64,000 nt of DNA from Chitinimonas sp. BJYL2 (GCF_027257935.1 NZ_JANZKW010000004.1:248001-312000); one strand, 5' to 3'; shown: positions 1 to 9,505, counted from the stretch's first letter. Translations and numbers: made by a program. The notes: generated by a model from the sequence alone, not told the origin.

Positions 1-679
1 TCTGAATGAAAGGCACATAGTTCTCAGCGGGCAAATTGCGGCCCTTGGCACTGACGATACCCGCCGTCACTGTGCTGTCGAGGCCGAACGGGGAGCCGAT
101 AGCCACTACCCACTCACCCACACGCAACTTTTCGCTGGAGCCCACCCGGACGACAGGCAGATCCTTGGCCTCAATCTTGAGCAGTGCAACATCAGTGCGA
201 GCATCCGAGCCAATCACCTTGGCCTTGAACTCCCGCTTGTCATTCAGCCGCACCGTAATTTCATCCGCCTCGGCAACAACATGGGCGTTGGTCAACAGAT
301 AGCCATCGCGGGCAATGATGAACCCCGAGCCCAGCGATTGCGCACGCTCCTCGCGCGGCTGGTTGGGCACCACCCCGCGCGGGACCGGGAATCCAAAACG
401 GCGGAAGAACTCGAACGGATCTTCCTCGCCATTACCGAACTGATTGCGGGCACTGCGGATGATCTGGCTGGTACTGATATTGACAACCGCCTTACCCTCC
501 TGATCGACCAAGGCACTGAAGTCCGGCAGACCCGTTACCAGCGGAGCACGTTCCACAGAGGGCGTGGCAGGCGCTGCGGGCTTGGTGGCAGGGCCGGCTG
601 CCACCTCTGCATTGGCGGCCTCGGTACAGGCTGTCAGACCGCAGGCGAACATCAAAGCGGCCAGTAGGCTGATTTTCAT
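1..679 (-). CDS. degP: DegP/MucD-type periplasmic serine protease (lipoprotein form), 3' end outside window
   Basis: The first 226 codons of a Do-family (HtrA) protease, which degrades and refolds misfolded periplasmic proteins. The N-terminus is a lipoprotein-type signal peptide with a lipobox LTAC at residues 15-18, followed by an Ala/Pro linker. The trypsin-like domain shows the catalytic His in TNAHVV (H133) and the catalytic Asp in TDVALLK (D163). The GNSGG serine motif and the PDZ domains would lie beyond position 1, so the gene is cut by the window edge. It is the last visible gene of the rpoE-rseA-rseB-degP cluster, 123 bases after rseB, the mucABD-like order that places this protease under envelope-stress control. 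The ATG at 679 starts the signal peptide. Confidence 0.93.
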   Translation of the reverse strand, partial: MKISLLAALMFACGLTACTEAANAEVAAGPATKPAAPATPSVERAPLVTGLPDFSALVDQEGKAVVNISTSQIIRSARNQFGNGEEDPFEFFRRFGFPVPRGVVPNQPREERAQSLGSGFIIARDGYLLTNAHVVAEADEITVRLNDKREFKAKVIGSDARTDVALLKIEAKDLPVVRVGSSEKLRVGEWVVAIGSPFGLDSTVTAGIVSAKGRNLPAENYVPFIQ

Positions 680-802
680 GCGAGCAATCCTTCTATTGTT
701 GCAGGAACGGAAATCAACGCAGCACGTCAGGCTGCGCAACGTAAATAGGTATCGGCCAGGCTGATTTCAAGCGCGGAGCGTCAACCGGAAACAGGTACCC
801 GT

Positions 803-1786
803 TCAGCGTGGTACGTACGACTGAGCGAACAGCTGCACGGTGCGTAGCGGCACTTCACCCACGGCGGTAATCCGCCAGCCAGCAACCTGACGCGTATAGA
901 AGCTGACATTGCCCTGTGCCAAAGGCACATCGACCTGGGCATTGGATGCGGGTTCAATGAAAACCGAAACCGTGGCCATACCGTCGCTGTAGAGATAGTG
1001 GAGCACTGGTGCCGCGCGTCCCTGGAGCTGGGTGTGAGTTTCTTTGACCAGACGGAAGCCTGGGGGCACATTGGTCGAATTGAACTCGACATAGTCACCA
1101 CCAAGTTGCGGCGGCGATGGCGCAACCTGGCGTGGCACCGGCGTCACTGGCAGAGCCTTGTTCGCCAATACCGGCTTGAGTGCCTGCTTGTCGATATGCC
1201 CGCCAATCTGCAGCTGGGTAAAGGTGAACTGCTCAAGCTGCACAGTGCGATCAGGGTTATACATCGCACTTTTGAGCATCAGGCCGGAGTTGGGTTCGAC
1301 GCATAACCGATGCGGATTGCGCAGCTTGTCACGGGGATCGAGCGCAACGACCTGACATTCGTATCCCGCCACCCGCTCGACATTGAGCTTGCGGAATGTG
1401 TAGTTGCTGAGCACGTCCACGATCTGATCAGGAATGATGCCGGGGAAAAACTTGTTGGCAGCCCGCCGATCCAGCTGGAACGGCTTCATATTGGGCATGT
1501 AGCACGTTATCTGGTCGTTATTGCGGACGAACTCACGGGGTAGACCATCGAGCGACTCACGCCGCTCCTGCTCGCCGGCTGCATCGAAGACATGGGCGAG
1601 TCTGAAGGTTTCCATGCTGTCCTGCCGCTGGAACAGGTAAACCCCGCTGTAATTGAGTACCCGAGCAGCCGCGCCCATCTTTCTGAGCAGCGCGGCAGAT
1701 TCTGCCGTGGTCATCTGTTCCGACGCCTGCGCAGGCAGGCCAAGCATCAGGAACAACAGCGCAGAACGCAGGAGGGCGGCAGGCAT
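803..1786 (-). CDS. rseB: Sigma-E factor negative regulatory protein RseB/MucB
   Basis: A periplasmic protein of about 327 residues that binds the anti-sigma factor RseA and shields it from proteolysis until envelope damage is sensed. The ATG at 1786 gives a clean signal peptide ending in PAQA; an upstream TTG at 1822 in the same frame directly follows the rseA stop and is less likely. The N-terminal MucB/RseB lipid-sensing domain is recognisable (NYSGVYLFQR; the LDPRDKLRNPHRLCVEP region), and the C-terminal small domain ends in ITAVGEVP. It follows rseA with almost no gap, so the two are probably made together. Confidence 0.93.
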   Translation of the reverse strand: MPAALLRSALLFLMLGLPAQASEQMTTAESAALLRKMGAAARVLNYSGVYLFQRQDSMETFRLAHVFDAAGEQERRESLDGLPREFVRNNDQITCYMPNMKPFQLDRRAANKFFPGIIPDQIVDVLSNYTFRKLNVERVAGYECQVVALDPRDKLRNPHRLCVEPNSGLMLKSAMYNPDRTVQLEQFTFTQLQIGGHIDKQALKPVLANKALPVTPVPRQVAPSPPQLGGDYVEFNSTNVPPGFRLVKETHTQLQGRAAPVLHYLYSDGMATVSVFIEPASNAQVDVPLAQGNVSFYTRQVAGWRITAVGEVPLRTVQLFAQSYVPR

Positions 1787-1822
1787 GAAACGTCGCAAAT
1801 CAGGAGAGTGAGAAAGGGGCAA

Positions 1823-2332
1823 TCAGCGCTGACCGTTCACACGTTCGGCCTCAGCACCACTGAGGATAACGGGGCGATGCACATAGCCGGGGTTGCCAAG
1901 CATGGCCTGATGCGCAACCAGATAAGGATTGACCGCCTCGCCCTGCACGCGTGGCGCTTTCATGGGAGCAGCCACCATCTGGGTGGGCGAAACAGCCACA
2001 CCCCGGGCGCCACCCACATACCAGGCAGTGGCACTGACCAGCGCCACCGAGGCTGCCATGGACACGGCCACCCAGCGTTTGCCGGGCATGGCGCGATGTG
2101 GTCGACGCATCGCATTGGGGGCAAGAATGGCAGGCTCATCGGCAAGACGCGCAGAGAAACGGTCCATGAAATCGTCGGGCAAACCCGGGCACGCGTTCAT
2201 GGCATCACCAATCAGGTGGTAGGTCTGCCAGCTGTCCGCACAATCCGGATCCTGCTTCATGGACTGCAGCACCGCATCCAGCTCGTGGTCATCCCACTCG
2301 CCGTCCATCATGGCCGAGACTTTATCCTGCAT
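1823..2332 (-). CDS. rseA: Anti-sigma-E factor RseA
   Basis: A single-pass inner-membrane anti-sigma factor of 169 residues that holds RpoE inactive. The N-terminal cytoplasmic part begins MQDKVSAMMDGEWDD and contains the usual DSWQTYHLIGDAM motif of the RseA N-domain. One membrane segment follows near residues 86-104 (VAVSMAASVALVSATAW), then a periplasmic tail that RseB would contact. An open frame continues upstream to 2467 but overlaps the end of rpoE; the ATG at 2332, preceded by GTGAAG, matches the family start. It sits 29 bases after the rpoE stop. Confidence 0.93.
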   Translation of the reverse strand: MQDKVSAMMDGEWDDHELDAVLQSMKQDPDCADSWQTYHLIGDAMNACPGLPDDFMDRFSARLADEPAILAPNAMRRPHRAMPGKRWVAVSMAASVALVSATAWYVGGARGVAVSPTQMVAAPMKAPRVQGEAVNPYLVAHQAMLGNPGYVHRPVILSGAEAERVNGQR

Positions 2333-2361
2333 GATCTTCACTCTGTTCGGTTCCACTCGGC

Positions 2362-3138
2362 TCACCAGCGACGATCCTTGCCGGCAGATTCGATCATCGG
2401 CCGCAGCTGCGCAGCGATGGCTTCCCGTGCTCGGAATATACGCGAACGCACTGTGCCGATGGGGCAATTCATGACCTCGGCGATGTCCTCGTACGACAAG
2501 CCTTCCATCTCGCGCAAGGTAATCGCGGTGCGCAATTCTTCGGGCAATGCCTCCACCGCCTTGTTGACCGTGGTCACGATCTGGCGGTTCATCAACTCGG
2601 TCTCTGGGGTGTTCATGTCGGGCAACTGGGCTGCCGTATCCAGCGTTTCACCATCTTCATCCTCGTACTCGGTAGAGAGCACAGGGCGGCGACCCAGTGT
2701 GGCCAGATAGTTCTTGGCCGTATTGATGGCGATCCGGTAAAGCCAGGTGTAGAAAGCGCTCTCGCCCCGGAAGGCCGGCAGTGCGCGATAGGCCTTGATG
2801 AAGGCCTCTTGAGTTACATCTTCTATCTCGGCCTGATCGCGGATCATGCGGCTGAGCAGCCGGCCGATCTTGCGGTGGTATTTCACCACCAGCAGCTCGA
2901 ACGCCTTCTTGTCGCCGCGCTGAACGCGGAGAACCAATTCGTGATCAATGTCCCGCTCAGTCGGCATGCTCGCTGTTTTTCCCTGATCGGCAGTCATGGC
3001 CTTGGCAGGCGCTGCGTCAATCTTGGGAACATGCGTGCTGGCGGCCGGCTTTTCAAGCGGCTGCTTGCGGTTATCCTGCTTGTCGTCGCGCTGCCAGGCA
3101 TCCAGCAGGCTGTTGGGGTGTAGCGTAATGGTTTCCAT
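2362..3138 (-). CDS. rpoE: RNA polymerase extracytoplasmic sigma factor RpoE/AlgU, probably N-terminally extended
   Basis: An ECF sigma factor that directs the envelope-stress regulon. The conserved part begins at the ATG at 2967 (MPTERDIDHELVLRVQRGD; 201 residues) and carries region 2 (FELLVVKYHRKIGRL, DVTQEAFIKAYRALP, FYTWLYRIAINTAKN) and region 4 (EELRTAITLREMEGLSYEDI, PIGTVRSRIFRARE). The frame stays open upstream. An ATG at 3138, with a purine-rich GGGAAAGG before it, lies about 38 bases downstream of the expected start of a sigma-E-like promoter and would add a 57-residue hydrophilic N-terminus rich in Lys, Gln, Asp and Pro. I annotate the longer form. The 2967 start is the conventional alternative; the function is certain, the start is not. 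Confidence 0.9.
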   Translation of the reverse strand: METITLHPNSLLDAWQRDDKQDNRKQPLEKPAASTHVPKIDAAPAKAMTADQGKTASMPTERDIDHELVLRVQRGDKKAFELLVVKYHRKIGRLLSRMIRDQAEIEDVTQEAFIKAYRALPAFRGESAFYTWLYRIAINTAKNYLATLGRRPVLSTEYEDEDGETLDTAAQLPDMNTPETELMNRQIVTTVNKAVEALPEELRTAITLREMEGLSYEDIAEVMNCPIGTVRSRIFRAREAIAAQLRPMIESAGKDRRW

Positions 3139-3182
3139 TGATACGGCGCCTTTCCCTTGCCCCTCCCTGTGGGGTACACGAC

Positions 3183-3211
3183 ACTGACCCGCCTTTGCGC
3201 CGATAAGTTCC
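3183..3211 (-). promoter_or_regulatory. Candidate sigma-E autoregulatory promoter of rpoE
   Basis: On the minus strand a GGAACTT -35 element (3205-3211) is followed after 16 bases by GTCAGT (3183-3188). The -35 is identical to the sigma-E consensus; the -10 keeps the GTC but differs from TCTAA. Transcription would begin near 3176 and run into rpoE-rseA-rseB-degP. Autoregulation is the usual arrangement for this operon. Confidence 0.55.
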
Positions 3212-3248
3212 ACGAGTTTTTACCGGAGACAGGCCCCCTGCCCTGCTT

Positions 3249-3257
3249 TGGTATAGT
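3249..3257 (+). promoter_or_regulatory. Candidate extended -10 promoter of nadB
   Basis: TGGTATAGT is an extended -10 element (TGN plus TATAGT) about 19 bases before the nadB ATG. No good -35 is visible, as is common for extended -10 promoters. The resulting leader would be only about 13 bases. It lies back to back with the rpoE promoter. Confidence 0.4.
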
Positions 3258-3275
3258 GGCGGCACTCTCCCCTGC

Positions 3276-4871
3276 ATGATGACCCCGATGCACCGACATG
3301 ATGTCCTGATCCTCGGCAGCGGCCTCGCCGGCATGACGCTGGCCCTGCAACTGGCCGACACCCACCGTGTGGCCATAATCACCAAGCGCAGCCTGACCGA
3401 CGGCGCCAGCCAATGGGCTCAAGGTGGCATTGCCGCCGTGCTCGACCAGACCGACAGCGTGGCCGATCACGTCAGCGATACGCTGGTTGCCGGCGCCGGC
3501 CTGTGTGACGAAGCGGCGACCCGTTTCATCCTTGAGCGTGCGCGAAGCGCCATCGATTGGCTCATTGAACTCGGCGTCCCCTTCACGCCCGATGCCGAGC
3601 ACGAGACAGGATTTCACCTGACTCGCGAAGGCGGTCATTCGCATCGGCGCATCATTCACGCGGCAGATGCCACAGGCGCAGCCGTCATTGACACACTTGC
3701 GGCCAGAGTACGGGCGCATCCCAATATCGCCATCTTCGAAGAGCATATTGCGGTCGACCTGATTGTGGGACACAAACTGGGGCTTGGTGATACCGGCTGC
3801 CTGGGCGCCTACGTGCTCGACAAGCATCGTGATCGTGTCGAAACCTTTACCGCCAGCCACACGGTGCTCGCCACCGGGGGAGCAGGCAAGGTCTACCTCT
3901 ACACCACCAACCCGGATACCGCGACGGGCGATGGTATCGCCATGGGCTGGCGTGCCGGGTGCCGGGTGGCCAACATGGAATTCGTGCAATTTCACCCGAC
4001 CAGTCTCTACCACCCTCACGCCAAGAGCTTTCTGATTACCGAAGCCGTGCGTGGCGAGGGCGGTCTGCTCAAGCTGCCCGACGGCACACGCTTCATGCCC
4101 CAGCACGACGAGCGCGGCGAACTGGCCCCGCGCGATATCGTGGCACGCGCCATCGACTTTGAAATGAAGCGTCACGGCGTGGATTGCGTGTATCTCGACA
4201 TCAGCCACCAGCCCGCCGAGTTCATCCGCGAGCACTTTCCCACCGTGCATCAGCGCTGCCTTGAGCTGGGCATCGACATCACGCGGCAACCGATTCCGGT
4301 GGTGCCGGCGGCGCACTATACCTGCGGCGGCCTGATCACGGATCTGAACGGGCGTACCGACATTCCCGGACTTTATGCGATTGGCGAAACGGCCTGTACC
4401 GGCCTGCATGGTGCCAACCGGCTGGCCAGCAATTCCCTGCTCGAAGCCATGGTGCTCGGCCGCGAAGCCGCACTGGCCATCAAGGCGTCCGCCGTACCCG
4501 TCCAGCCCCAACCACCCGCTTGGGATGAAAGCCGGGTGACGGACGCCGATGAAGAAGTGGTGATTTCCCATAACTGGGATGAGTTGCGGCGCTTCATGTG
4601 GGACTACGTGGGCATCGTGCGCACCGACAAGCGCCTCGAACGCGCCGCGCATCGCATCAACCTGCTGCGTAGCGAAATCGATGAGTTCTACGCCAACTTC
4701 CGCGTCAGTAACGATCTGATCGAACTGCGGAATCTGGTTGATACTGCCGATCTGATCGTACGCTCGGCCCAGGGTCGCAAGGAGAGCCGGGGGCTGCATT
4801 TCAGCCGTGACTACCCTACGCAACACGCCAGCACGCAGGACACCATCCTGGCCGGCCGTCAGGATCGCTGA
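3276..4871 (+). CDS. nadB: L-aspartate oxidase
   Basis: A 531-residue flavoprotein that oxidises L-aspartate to iminoaspartate, the first step of de novo NAD synthesis with NadA as partner. The FAD-binding dinucleotide motif GSGLAG is at residues 14-19. The [10 protein letters not shown] segment, the [13 protein letters not shown] substrate-binding stretch and the [19 protein letters not shown] segment are all characteristic of the NadB/FrdA/SdhA family. The C-terminal helical domain is complete. The gene is divergent from rpoE, and its last 13 bases overlap the end of the convergent YgfX-like gene. neither nadA nor nadC is in the window. Confidence 0.97.
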   Translation: MMTPMHRHDVLILGSGLAGMTLALQLADTHRVAIITKRSLTDGASQWAQGGIAAVLDQTDSVADHVSDTLVAGAGLCDEAATRFILERARSAIDWLIELGVPFTPDAEHETGFHLTREGGHSHRRIIHAADATGAAVIDTLAARVRAHPNIAIFEEHIAVDLIVGHKLGLGDTGCLGAYVLDKHRDRVETFTASHTVLATGGAGKVYLYTTNPDTATGDGIAMGWRAGCRVANMEFVQFHPTSLYHPHAKSFLITEAVRGEGGLLKLPDGTRFMPQHDERGELAPRDIVARAIDFEMKRHGVDCVYLDISHQPAEFIREHFPTVHQRCLELGIDITRQPIPVVPAAHYTCGGLITDLNGRTDIPGLYAIGETACTGLHGANRLASNSLLEAMVLGREAALAIKASAVPVQPQPPAWDESRVTDADEEVVISHNWDELRRFMWDYVGIVRTDKRLERAAHRINLLRSEIDEFYANFRVSNDLIELRNLVDTADLIVRSAQGRKESRGLHFSRDYPTQHASTQDTILAGRQDR

Positions 4872-5293
4872 TCGGCCGTACGGCCCCAACGCAGCCACGC
4901 ACGCAGGTGTCGAAGGACATCGGCTGGCGCACTGTCTGGCCAAAGCACCAGTGTCACGGGGGCCTGGGCCCCCCGCGCAAGCCTCATCACGACAAGCCAA
5001 GGGGTAACCAGGCGCCGGCCGGTCAGCACGACCTCACTGCTCCCGGTCGGCAAGGTGAGGTGCCAGCTACCATCTGGCTGCAATACCAGCGCCCCTTGCG
5101 TTGGCGCACGCCTAAGCTGCAAACCGGCACTGATCAACAGCAAAGCCAGCCCGGCAAGCCGGGCTGGCAACGCCATGGGCATGGCAAGCAATACCAGCGC
5201 CACTACACCATGCAGTGCGATCATCAACCTGCGTTCGATCCGGGACGGACTAAACGCAAGGTGCAATGCGGGGACTTGCCTGAGTCTCGGCAT
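4859..5293 (-). CDS. YgfX-like small membrane protein
   Basis: A protein of 144 residues with two closely spaced hydrophobic segments (about residues 24-58, [20 protein letters not shown] and [12 protein letters not shown]) followed by a soluble tail ending in [13 protein letters not shown]. This layout, the length and the closing LRR-like segment resemble the YgfX/CptA family, inner-membrane proteins linked in E. coli to SdhE (YgfY). It is also common for such a gene to lie next to nadB. No SdhE homologue is beside it here. The ATG has a plausible GAGG ribosome site. The family call rests on pattern resemblance only. Confidence 0.6.
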   Translation of the reverse strand: MPRLRQVPALHLAFSPSRIERRLMIALHGVVALVLLAMPMALPARLAGLALLLISAGLQLRRAPTQGALVLQPDGSWHLTLPTGSSEVVLTGRRLVTPWLVVMRLARGAQAPVTLVLWPDSAPADVLRHLRAWLRWGRTADQRS

Positions 5294-5319
5294 CGGACAC
5301 GCCTCAGCTTGCGCCCCGC

Positions 5320-6009
5320 TCAGTCAATCTGCACGCTCCCGGCCACACCCACGACAACCTCGCTTTCACCACCTTCCATCGGTGGCGGCGCCATCTCCGC
5401 GACCATGCTCTTTGCCATCAGCATCGGTGCACGTTGTACTGGCTGTGGGTAGCTACCGCTGGTATTGATGCTGATATTGACGAGTTTGTAACCCTTGCCG
5501 CCGAGACTGCGTTGCGCCGCATCGGCTCTGGCTCGGAAGGCATTGATGGCCTCGCCCATCAGCGCCGTTTCCATTTTCTCCCGGGTGTCAGCCGCGACCG
5601 AGAAACTCATGCCGCCCAGTTGCATCTGGGTCTGCAGTTTGCCGATCAACTCGGCAAGGACCTTGAAATCTTTGGACTCGACTCGGACCTCCGCCCTGCC
5701 TCGCCAGCCTTCGGCCTTGTTCTTGCTGTTATAGAGCGGGTACACGTGATTCCCGCCCATACTCACCTTGACGGCCCCATAGGCCTTGGCAATGCGCAGG
5801 GCATCGGCTGCCGCCCGGTTGAGCTTGTCCGCCAGTACCGCGGCACTGGGGTCACTGAACTCCACATACAGGGATGCCTGGGCCAGATCATTGGGCACGG
5901 CACGACGCACTTCAGCCTGCAGGTTGACCACGTTGTAATGGGGCTGCTCGGCCGCTTGGCCAAGGCCTGCCAGCATGAGCAGGGCCGCGTAAGGAAGGGC
6001 AACTCGCAT
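5320..6009 (-). CDS. SIMPL domain (DUF541) periplasmic protein
   Basis: A protein of about 229 residues with a Sec signal peptide (RVALPYAALLMLAGLGQAA) and a SIMPL/DUF541 body: the opening YNVVNLQAEVRRAVPNDLAQ strand, a central VRVESKDFKVLAELIGKL helix and SFSVAADTREKMETALMGEAINAFRARAD. The family is widespread in the periplasm or outer membrane; its biochemical role is unsettled. Three ATG codons lie close together. The one at 6009 has AAGG nine bases upstream, whereas the ATG at 6018 abuts that site, so 6009 is preferred. It lies 26 bases upstream of the YgfX-like gene and is probably cotranscribed with it. Confidence 0.85.
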   Translation of the reverse strand: MRVALPYAALLMLAGLGQAAEQPHYNVVNLQAEVRRAVPNDLAQASLYVEFSDPSAAVLADKLNRAAADALRIAKAYGAVKVSMGGNHVYPLYNSKNKAEGWRGRAEVRVESKDFKVLAELIGKLQTQMQLGGMSFSVAADTREKMETALMGEAINAFRARADAAQRSLGGKGYKLVNISINTSGSYPQPVQRAPMLMAKSMVAEMAPPPMEGGESEVVVGVAGSVQID

Positions 6010-6078
6010 GAACATCATCCTTGTCGTGAAAACGGGCCCAGTCTGGGCCCGCCTGGCTGAATCCCGAATGAACCCGCT

Positions 6079-6441
6079 TCAGTGCAGGCCGTGATCCGCG
6101 GTCGGGCTGTTATGGATATCCTGATCCACACTGTCCATCAGCACCGTGTGAATCTCGACATCGAACCACTCCCAGAATGCCTTGAGATTGCGGCTTTTGG
6201 GCCACAGCTTGGTGTCCTGCGTCCACGAGGACAACTCCATTTCGAATACGCGATCCGCCATCTCGTCGATATAGGCAATCCCGTCTTCCTGCTCGTTGAC
6301 TTCGGGGATCATCAGGACCGTGCAGTCGCTGCGTATATCGTTGAGTGTCAGGGTGACCTCGTTTTCGGGCAGTTTATTGAGCCAGTCCAGAAAAGGTTGC
6401 TTGGGCTTGATCACCGCAATGGAACGATCGACGAAATACAT
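6079..6441 (-). CDS. Conserved small acidic protein of unknown function
   Basis: A 120-residue soluble protein beginning MYFVDRSIAVIKPKQPFLDWL, rich in acidic residues and tryptophan (SWTQDTKLWPKSR, FWEWFDVEIHTVL). I recall similar proteins, conserved in length and in the opening motif, in many Betaproteobacteria, sometimes mislabelled VacJ although they share nothing with the MlaA lipoprotein. No signal peptide or membrane segment is present. The ATG follows a clear GGAGAGT ribosome site. It is followed 69 bases later by the SIMPL gene. Confidence 0.75.
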   Translation of the reverse strand: MYFVDRSIAVIKPKQPFLDWLNKLPENEVTLTLNDIRSDCTVLMIPEVNEQEDGIAYIDEMADRVFEMELSSWTQDTKLWPKSRNLKAFWEWFDVEIHTVLMDSVDQDIHNSPTADHGLH

Positions 6442-6557
6442 GAGACTCTCCTGATTTAAGCAGGGTCAGGATAGCATGGCCCCAGCGGGCGCTATGAAGC
6501 CCGGTGGGCATCGCATAGAATCAAGGCAAGCATTCATCACAACGACAAGGGCAGCGC

Positions 6558-6902
6558 ATGTTTGACCAACGCACCTCGGGCCGACGCCTCGTTCGCTGGA
6601 AAGCTGCCGTCATTCCGCTCAATCAGCCCGACAAGATCATCCAGAGCGCCGCCACCGAAGTCGCCCAGAAAGGGATATCCCTGTTCTGCAAGGAACAGTT
6701 GTTCCCGCACATTACCTACCGGGTCATCCTGCAGATTCCGGATGCGATGCATATCAGCGTGTCGTACGTGGAAGTCGAGGGCAAACCGATCTATTCCTCG
6801 CTGGTCGGCTCCATGGGTGAATTCCGCACCGGTCTCAAGCTCACCGAGATCAGCAACGAGTACCGGAACAAGCTCGACGGCCTGCTACGCGGCGTGGGCT
6901 GA
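6558..6902 (+). CDS. PilZ-like domain protein
   Basis: A 114-residue protein starting with an arginine-rich RTSGRRLVRWKAAVI segment, then EVAQKGISLFCKEQL, YRVILQIP and a closing MGEFRTGLKLTEI strand. This order resembles a PilZ domain (RxxxR, then a D/NxSxxG-like turn, then beta strands), which binds cyclic-di-GMP, but the second motif is degenerate, so ligand binding is doubtful. The ATG has AAGGG seven bases upstream. The last 18 bases overlap the end of the convergent hybrid histidine kinase gene. The assignment is tentative. Confidence 0.6.
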   Translation: MFDQRTSGRRLVRWKAAVIPLNQPDKIIQSAATEVAQKGISLFCKEQLFPHITYRVILQIPDAMHISVSYVEVEGKPIYSSLVGSMGEFRTGLKLTEISNEYRNKLDGLLRGVG

Positions 6903-9503
6903 ACGATCAAGGCGCTGACGAACCAGCGCGACAAACTGCTCGCCCAATGCACACAGCGCCTCACAGGCTGCCGCATCCACCTGGCCGGCACGTGCGGCCT
7001 GTTCCAGCCGCCAGGCCGCCTGTTGGCCGGGACTGCCCGCCAAAGCGCCAAAGCTGCCTTTGAGGGTATGTGCCAGCTCCTGTAGCTGCGCAGCATCGCC
7101 CGCCTGCAGTGCTCGCCGCAGCGCGGCTTGTCTGGCTGGCCATTCTTCGCAGAACAAACCGAGCAACTGGTCCAGCAAACGCGCATTGCCACCGCAGACG
7201 TCCAGCGCGCCATCCACATCAAATAGCGGCGACGATGCCGTCGCCTCGTCAACCGACTGTGAAGTCTGGACCGGGCTGGCGGCCAGCCGGGTCAGCAAAT
7301 CCCGCAATTTGGCATCGGATATCGGCTTGGTCAGGAAATCATCCATCCCGGCCCCCAAGCTGGCCTCACGATCCTCGGGCTGGGCATTCGCCGTCATGGC
7401 CACGATGGGTACCCTGCGCTCACCCTCCAGCGCGCGGATGATCCGGGTAGCGGTCAGGCCGTCCATGCCCGGCATCTGGATATCCATGAGGATCAAGTCA
7501 AACTCGCCAAGGCTGTAGAGATCCACCGCCTCGCCACCATGGTTTGCCACTACCACCTCATGGCCATCCCGGGTGAGCAGGGCGCAGGCCAGCTCCTGAT
7601 TCAGCGCATTGTCTTCCGCCAGAAGGATGCGCAAGGCCCGATCCGGCGTAGCCTGCGCATCGGCCACCTCGTCCTGCGACTCGGCCAGCAGCAGGGGCAG
7701 TGAAAAGCGGAACTCGCTACCAACTCCGGGGGTACTTTGCACGCCAAGCTGTCCGCCCATGGCCTCAATCAGCCGCTGCGAAATGGTCAAGCCCAGACCA
7801 CTGCCGCCATAGCGACGACTCACACTGTCATCGGCCTGTGCAAATGGTTCGAAGATATGCTGGATCTGCTCGGCCTCGATACCGATACCCGTATCGCTGA
7901 CCACTACTTCAACCTCCACCCGATCCGGCAGGGAGGACAGCACACCGAGATGCAGGCTCACCCTGCCCTGCTCGGTAAATTTGATCGCATTACCAAGCAG
8001 GTTGATCAGCACCTGACGCAAACGGCTTTCATCCCCATACACCCAACGGGGCAAACTGGCATCCATCCCCAACTGCAAGGTCAGCTGCTTTTGCTCTGCG
8101 CTAAAGCGCAACAGTTCACTGGTTCTCGCGACCAGCGCACGCAGATCGAACGGCCGCGACTCCACCGACAGTTTGCCGGCCTCGACGCGAGAAAAATCCA
8201 GGATGTCACCAACGAGTTCGATCAAGCCCTGCGAGGAGAACTTGATCATATTGAGCCAGCGCAAGCGCGCCTCGTCCCGCTCGCTATCCAGCAGCAGCCC
8301 GGTAGCGCCAATAATGGCATTGAGCGGCGTACGGATCTCGTGGCTCATATTGGCCAGAAACTGACTCTTGGTGCGACTTGCCATTTCGGCAACCTGCTTG
8401 GCCTCAAGCAACTGACGCTCAATCAGGCGACGCAGGGAGAGGTCGTACCACATTGCAAGCAGCAGCTGACGGTCATCCAGCTGCACCGGCGACAGGGTGA
8501 CCTCAACCAGCAGCTCGCTTTGGTCGGCCCGTATCAGTAACCATTCAAAGCGATGCCAGCCCGTCTTCAGCGCGCGTGCCACCGCCTCGTCCGCTTGCGG
8601 AAGCGATTCCCGACCATCCGGCTGCAAGCGGGGGTAGAAGCGCTCGGGCGGTGACTCGATCAACTGACGCCGGCTCGCCAGCCTTAACGCCTGGGCGGAT
8701 GCACGGTTGCAATCGACCACGCGCATGGTGGCTGGATCGAACAACAGCATGGCCGTGGCCGACTGCTCGAACAGGACACGGAATTTCTGCTCGGAGAGAA
8801 CACGCTCGGTGACATCCTGTGCCGCGAACAGCATCGCCATCTCGCCGCTCACAGGATCAATCACACGGTGCAGGGTATAGGCATGCCAGCGCCGGCCCTG
8901 AGCGCCGGAAAACTGGCGCTCAGCCTGATCCAGCCCTTGATCCCGGGCGCGTTGCCAAACCTGGGCGGCTACCTCGGGGCTATCAAAGAGACTGGCGAAG
9001 TCGGCAATCTCCTCGCGGGCGAGCTGGGGGAACACGCGGGCTGCAGCAGGGTTGCGCATCAGGACGCGCCCCTCCAGATCGAACATCACGACCGCGAGGG
9101 AAAAATGCAGTACCGCTTCCACGCCACGCAAGGTTGCCGCATCAATGGTTTGCTGGGCATGCGGCACTGCCTGGAAACACAGGCCTAAGCCGCCTTCGGG
9201 CAAGGTGATGGCCACGGCCGTCAGGCCCACCTGCACCGGCTGCCCGCGTGGGTAGAGAGTCCAGTCGGCTCGGGTTACGCCGTCGCGCTCAATGCGCCGC
9301 ACCAGATCATCCAGACGCATTGCAACTGCAGGAGAGAGTGCGGAAAGATCACGGCTGCACAGCTCTTCCAGATCGTCCGCCAGCCATAGCGCCAGCGCTG
9401 CCTCATTGGCCCAGCGAATGCAGTGCCGGTCCGGTTGATACACCCATGTCGGCGCAGGTAGCCAAGCATAGGCGGCGAGGTTGGACCAAGCGAGTGGCGT
9501 CAT
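6885..9503 (-). CDS. Cytoplasmic PAS hybrid sensor histidine kinase with REC and Hpt domains
   Basis: A protein of 872 residues with no membrane segment. In order: an N-terminal PAS-like region (1-115), a PAS domain (125-235), a further PAS domain (240-360), a HisKA domain with the phosphorylated His in [10 protein letters not shown] (H388), a HATPase domain (N-box [13 protein letters not shown] boxes DTGIGI and [10 protein letters not shown]), a receiver domain with phospho-Asp in [13 protein letters not shown] (D674) and a C-terminal Hpt domain with [11 protein letters not shown] (H812). It therefore carries a full internal phosphorelay; the output regulator is not in the window. The ATG lies two bases after the rnr stop, with AAGGCT across that stop as ribosome site, so it is translationally coupled to RNase R. 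Confidence 0.93.
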   Translation of the reverse strand: MTPLAWSNLAAYAWLPAPTWVYQPDRHCIRWANEAALALWLADDLEELCSRDLSALSPAVAMRLDDLVRRIERDGVTRADWTLYPRGQPVQVGLTAVAITLPEGGLGLCFQAVPHAQQTIDAATLRGVEAVLHFSLAVVMFDLEGRVLMRNPAAARVFPQLAREEIADFASLFDSPEVAAQVWQRARDQGLDQAERQFSGAQGRRWHAYTLHRVIDPVSGEMAMLFAAQDVTERVLSEQKFRVLFEQSATAMLLFDPATMRVVDCNRASAQALRLASRRQLIESPPERFYPRLQPDGRESLPQADEAVARALKTGWHRFEWLLIRADQSELLVEVTLSPVQLDDRQLLLAMWYDLSLRRLIERQLLEAKQVAEMASRTKSQFLANMSHEIRTPLNAIIGATGLLLDSERDEARLRWLNMIKFSSQGLIELVGDILDFSRVEAGKLSVESRPFDLRALVARTSELLRFSAEQKQLTLQLGMDASLPRWVYGDESRLRQVLINLLGNAIKFTEQGRVSLHLGVLSSLPDRVEVEVVVSDTGIGIEAEQIQHIFEPFAQADDSVSRRYGGSGLGLTISQRLIEAMGGQLGVQSTPGVGSEFRFSLPLLLAESQDEVADAQATPDRALRILLAEDNALNQELACALLTRDGHEVVVANHGGEAVDLYSLGEFDLILMDIQMPGMDGLTATRIIRALEGERRVPIVAMTANAQPEDREASLGAGMDDFLTKPISDAKLRDLLTRLAASPVQTSQSVDEATASSPLFDVDGALDVCGGNARLLDQLLGLFCEEWPARQAALRRALQAGDAAQLQELAHTLKGSFGALAGSPGQQAAWRLEQAARAGQVDAAACEALCALGEQFVALVRQRLDRSAHAA

Positions 9504-9505
9504 GC

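Noticed and set aside
2994-5000. A 668-codon open frame on the strand opposite nadB
   Set aside because: It overlaps all of nadB and part of rpoE, lacks any recognisable motif and is explained by the GC-rich codon usage of nadB.
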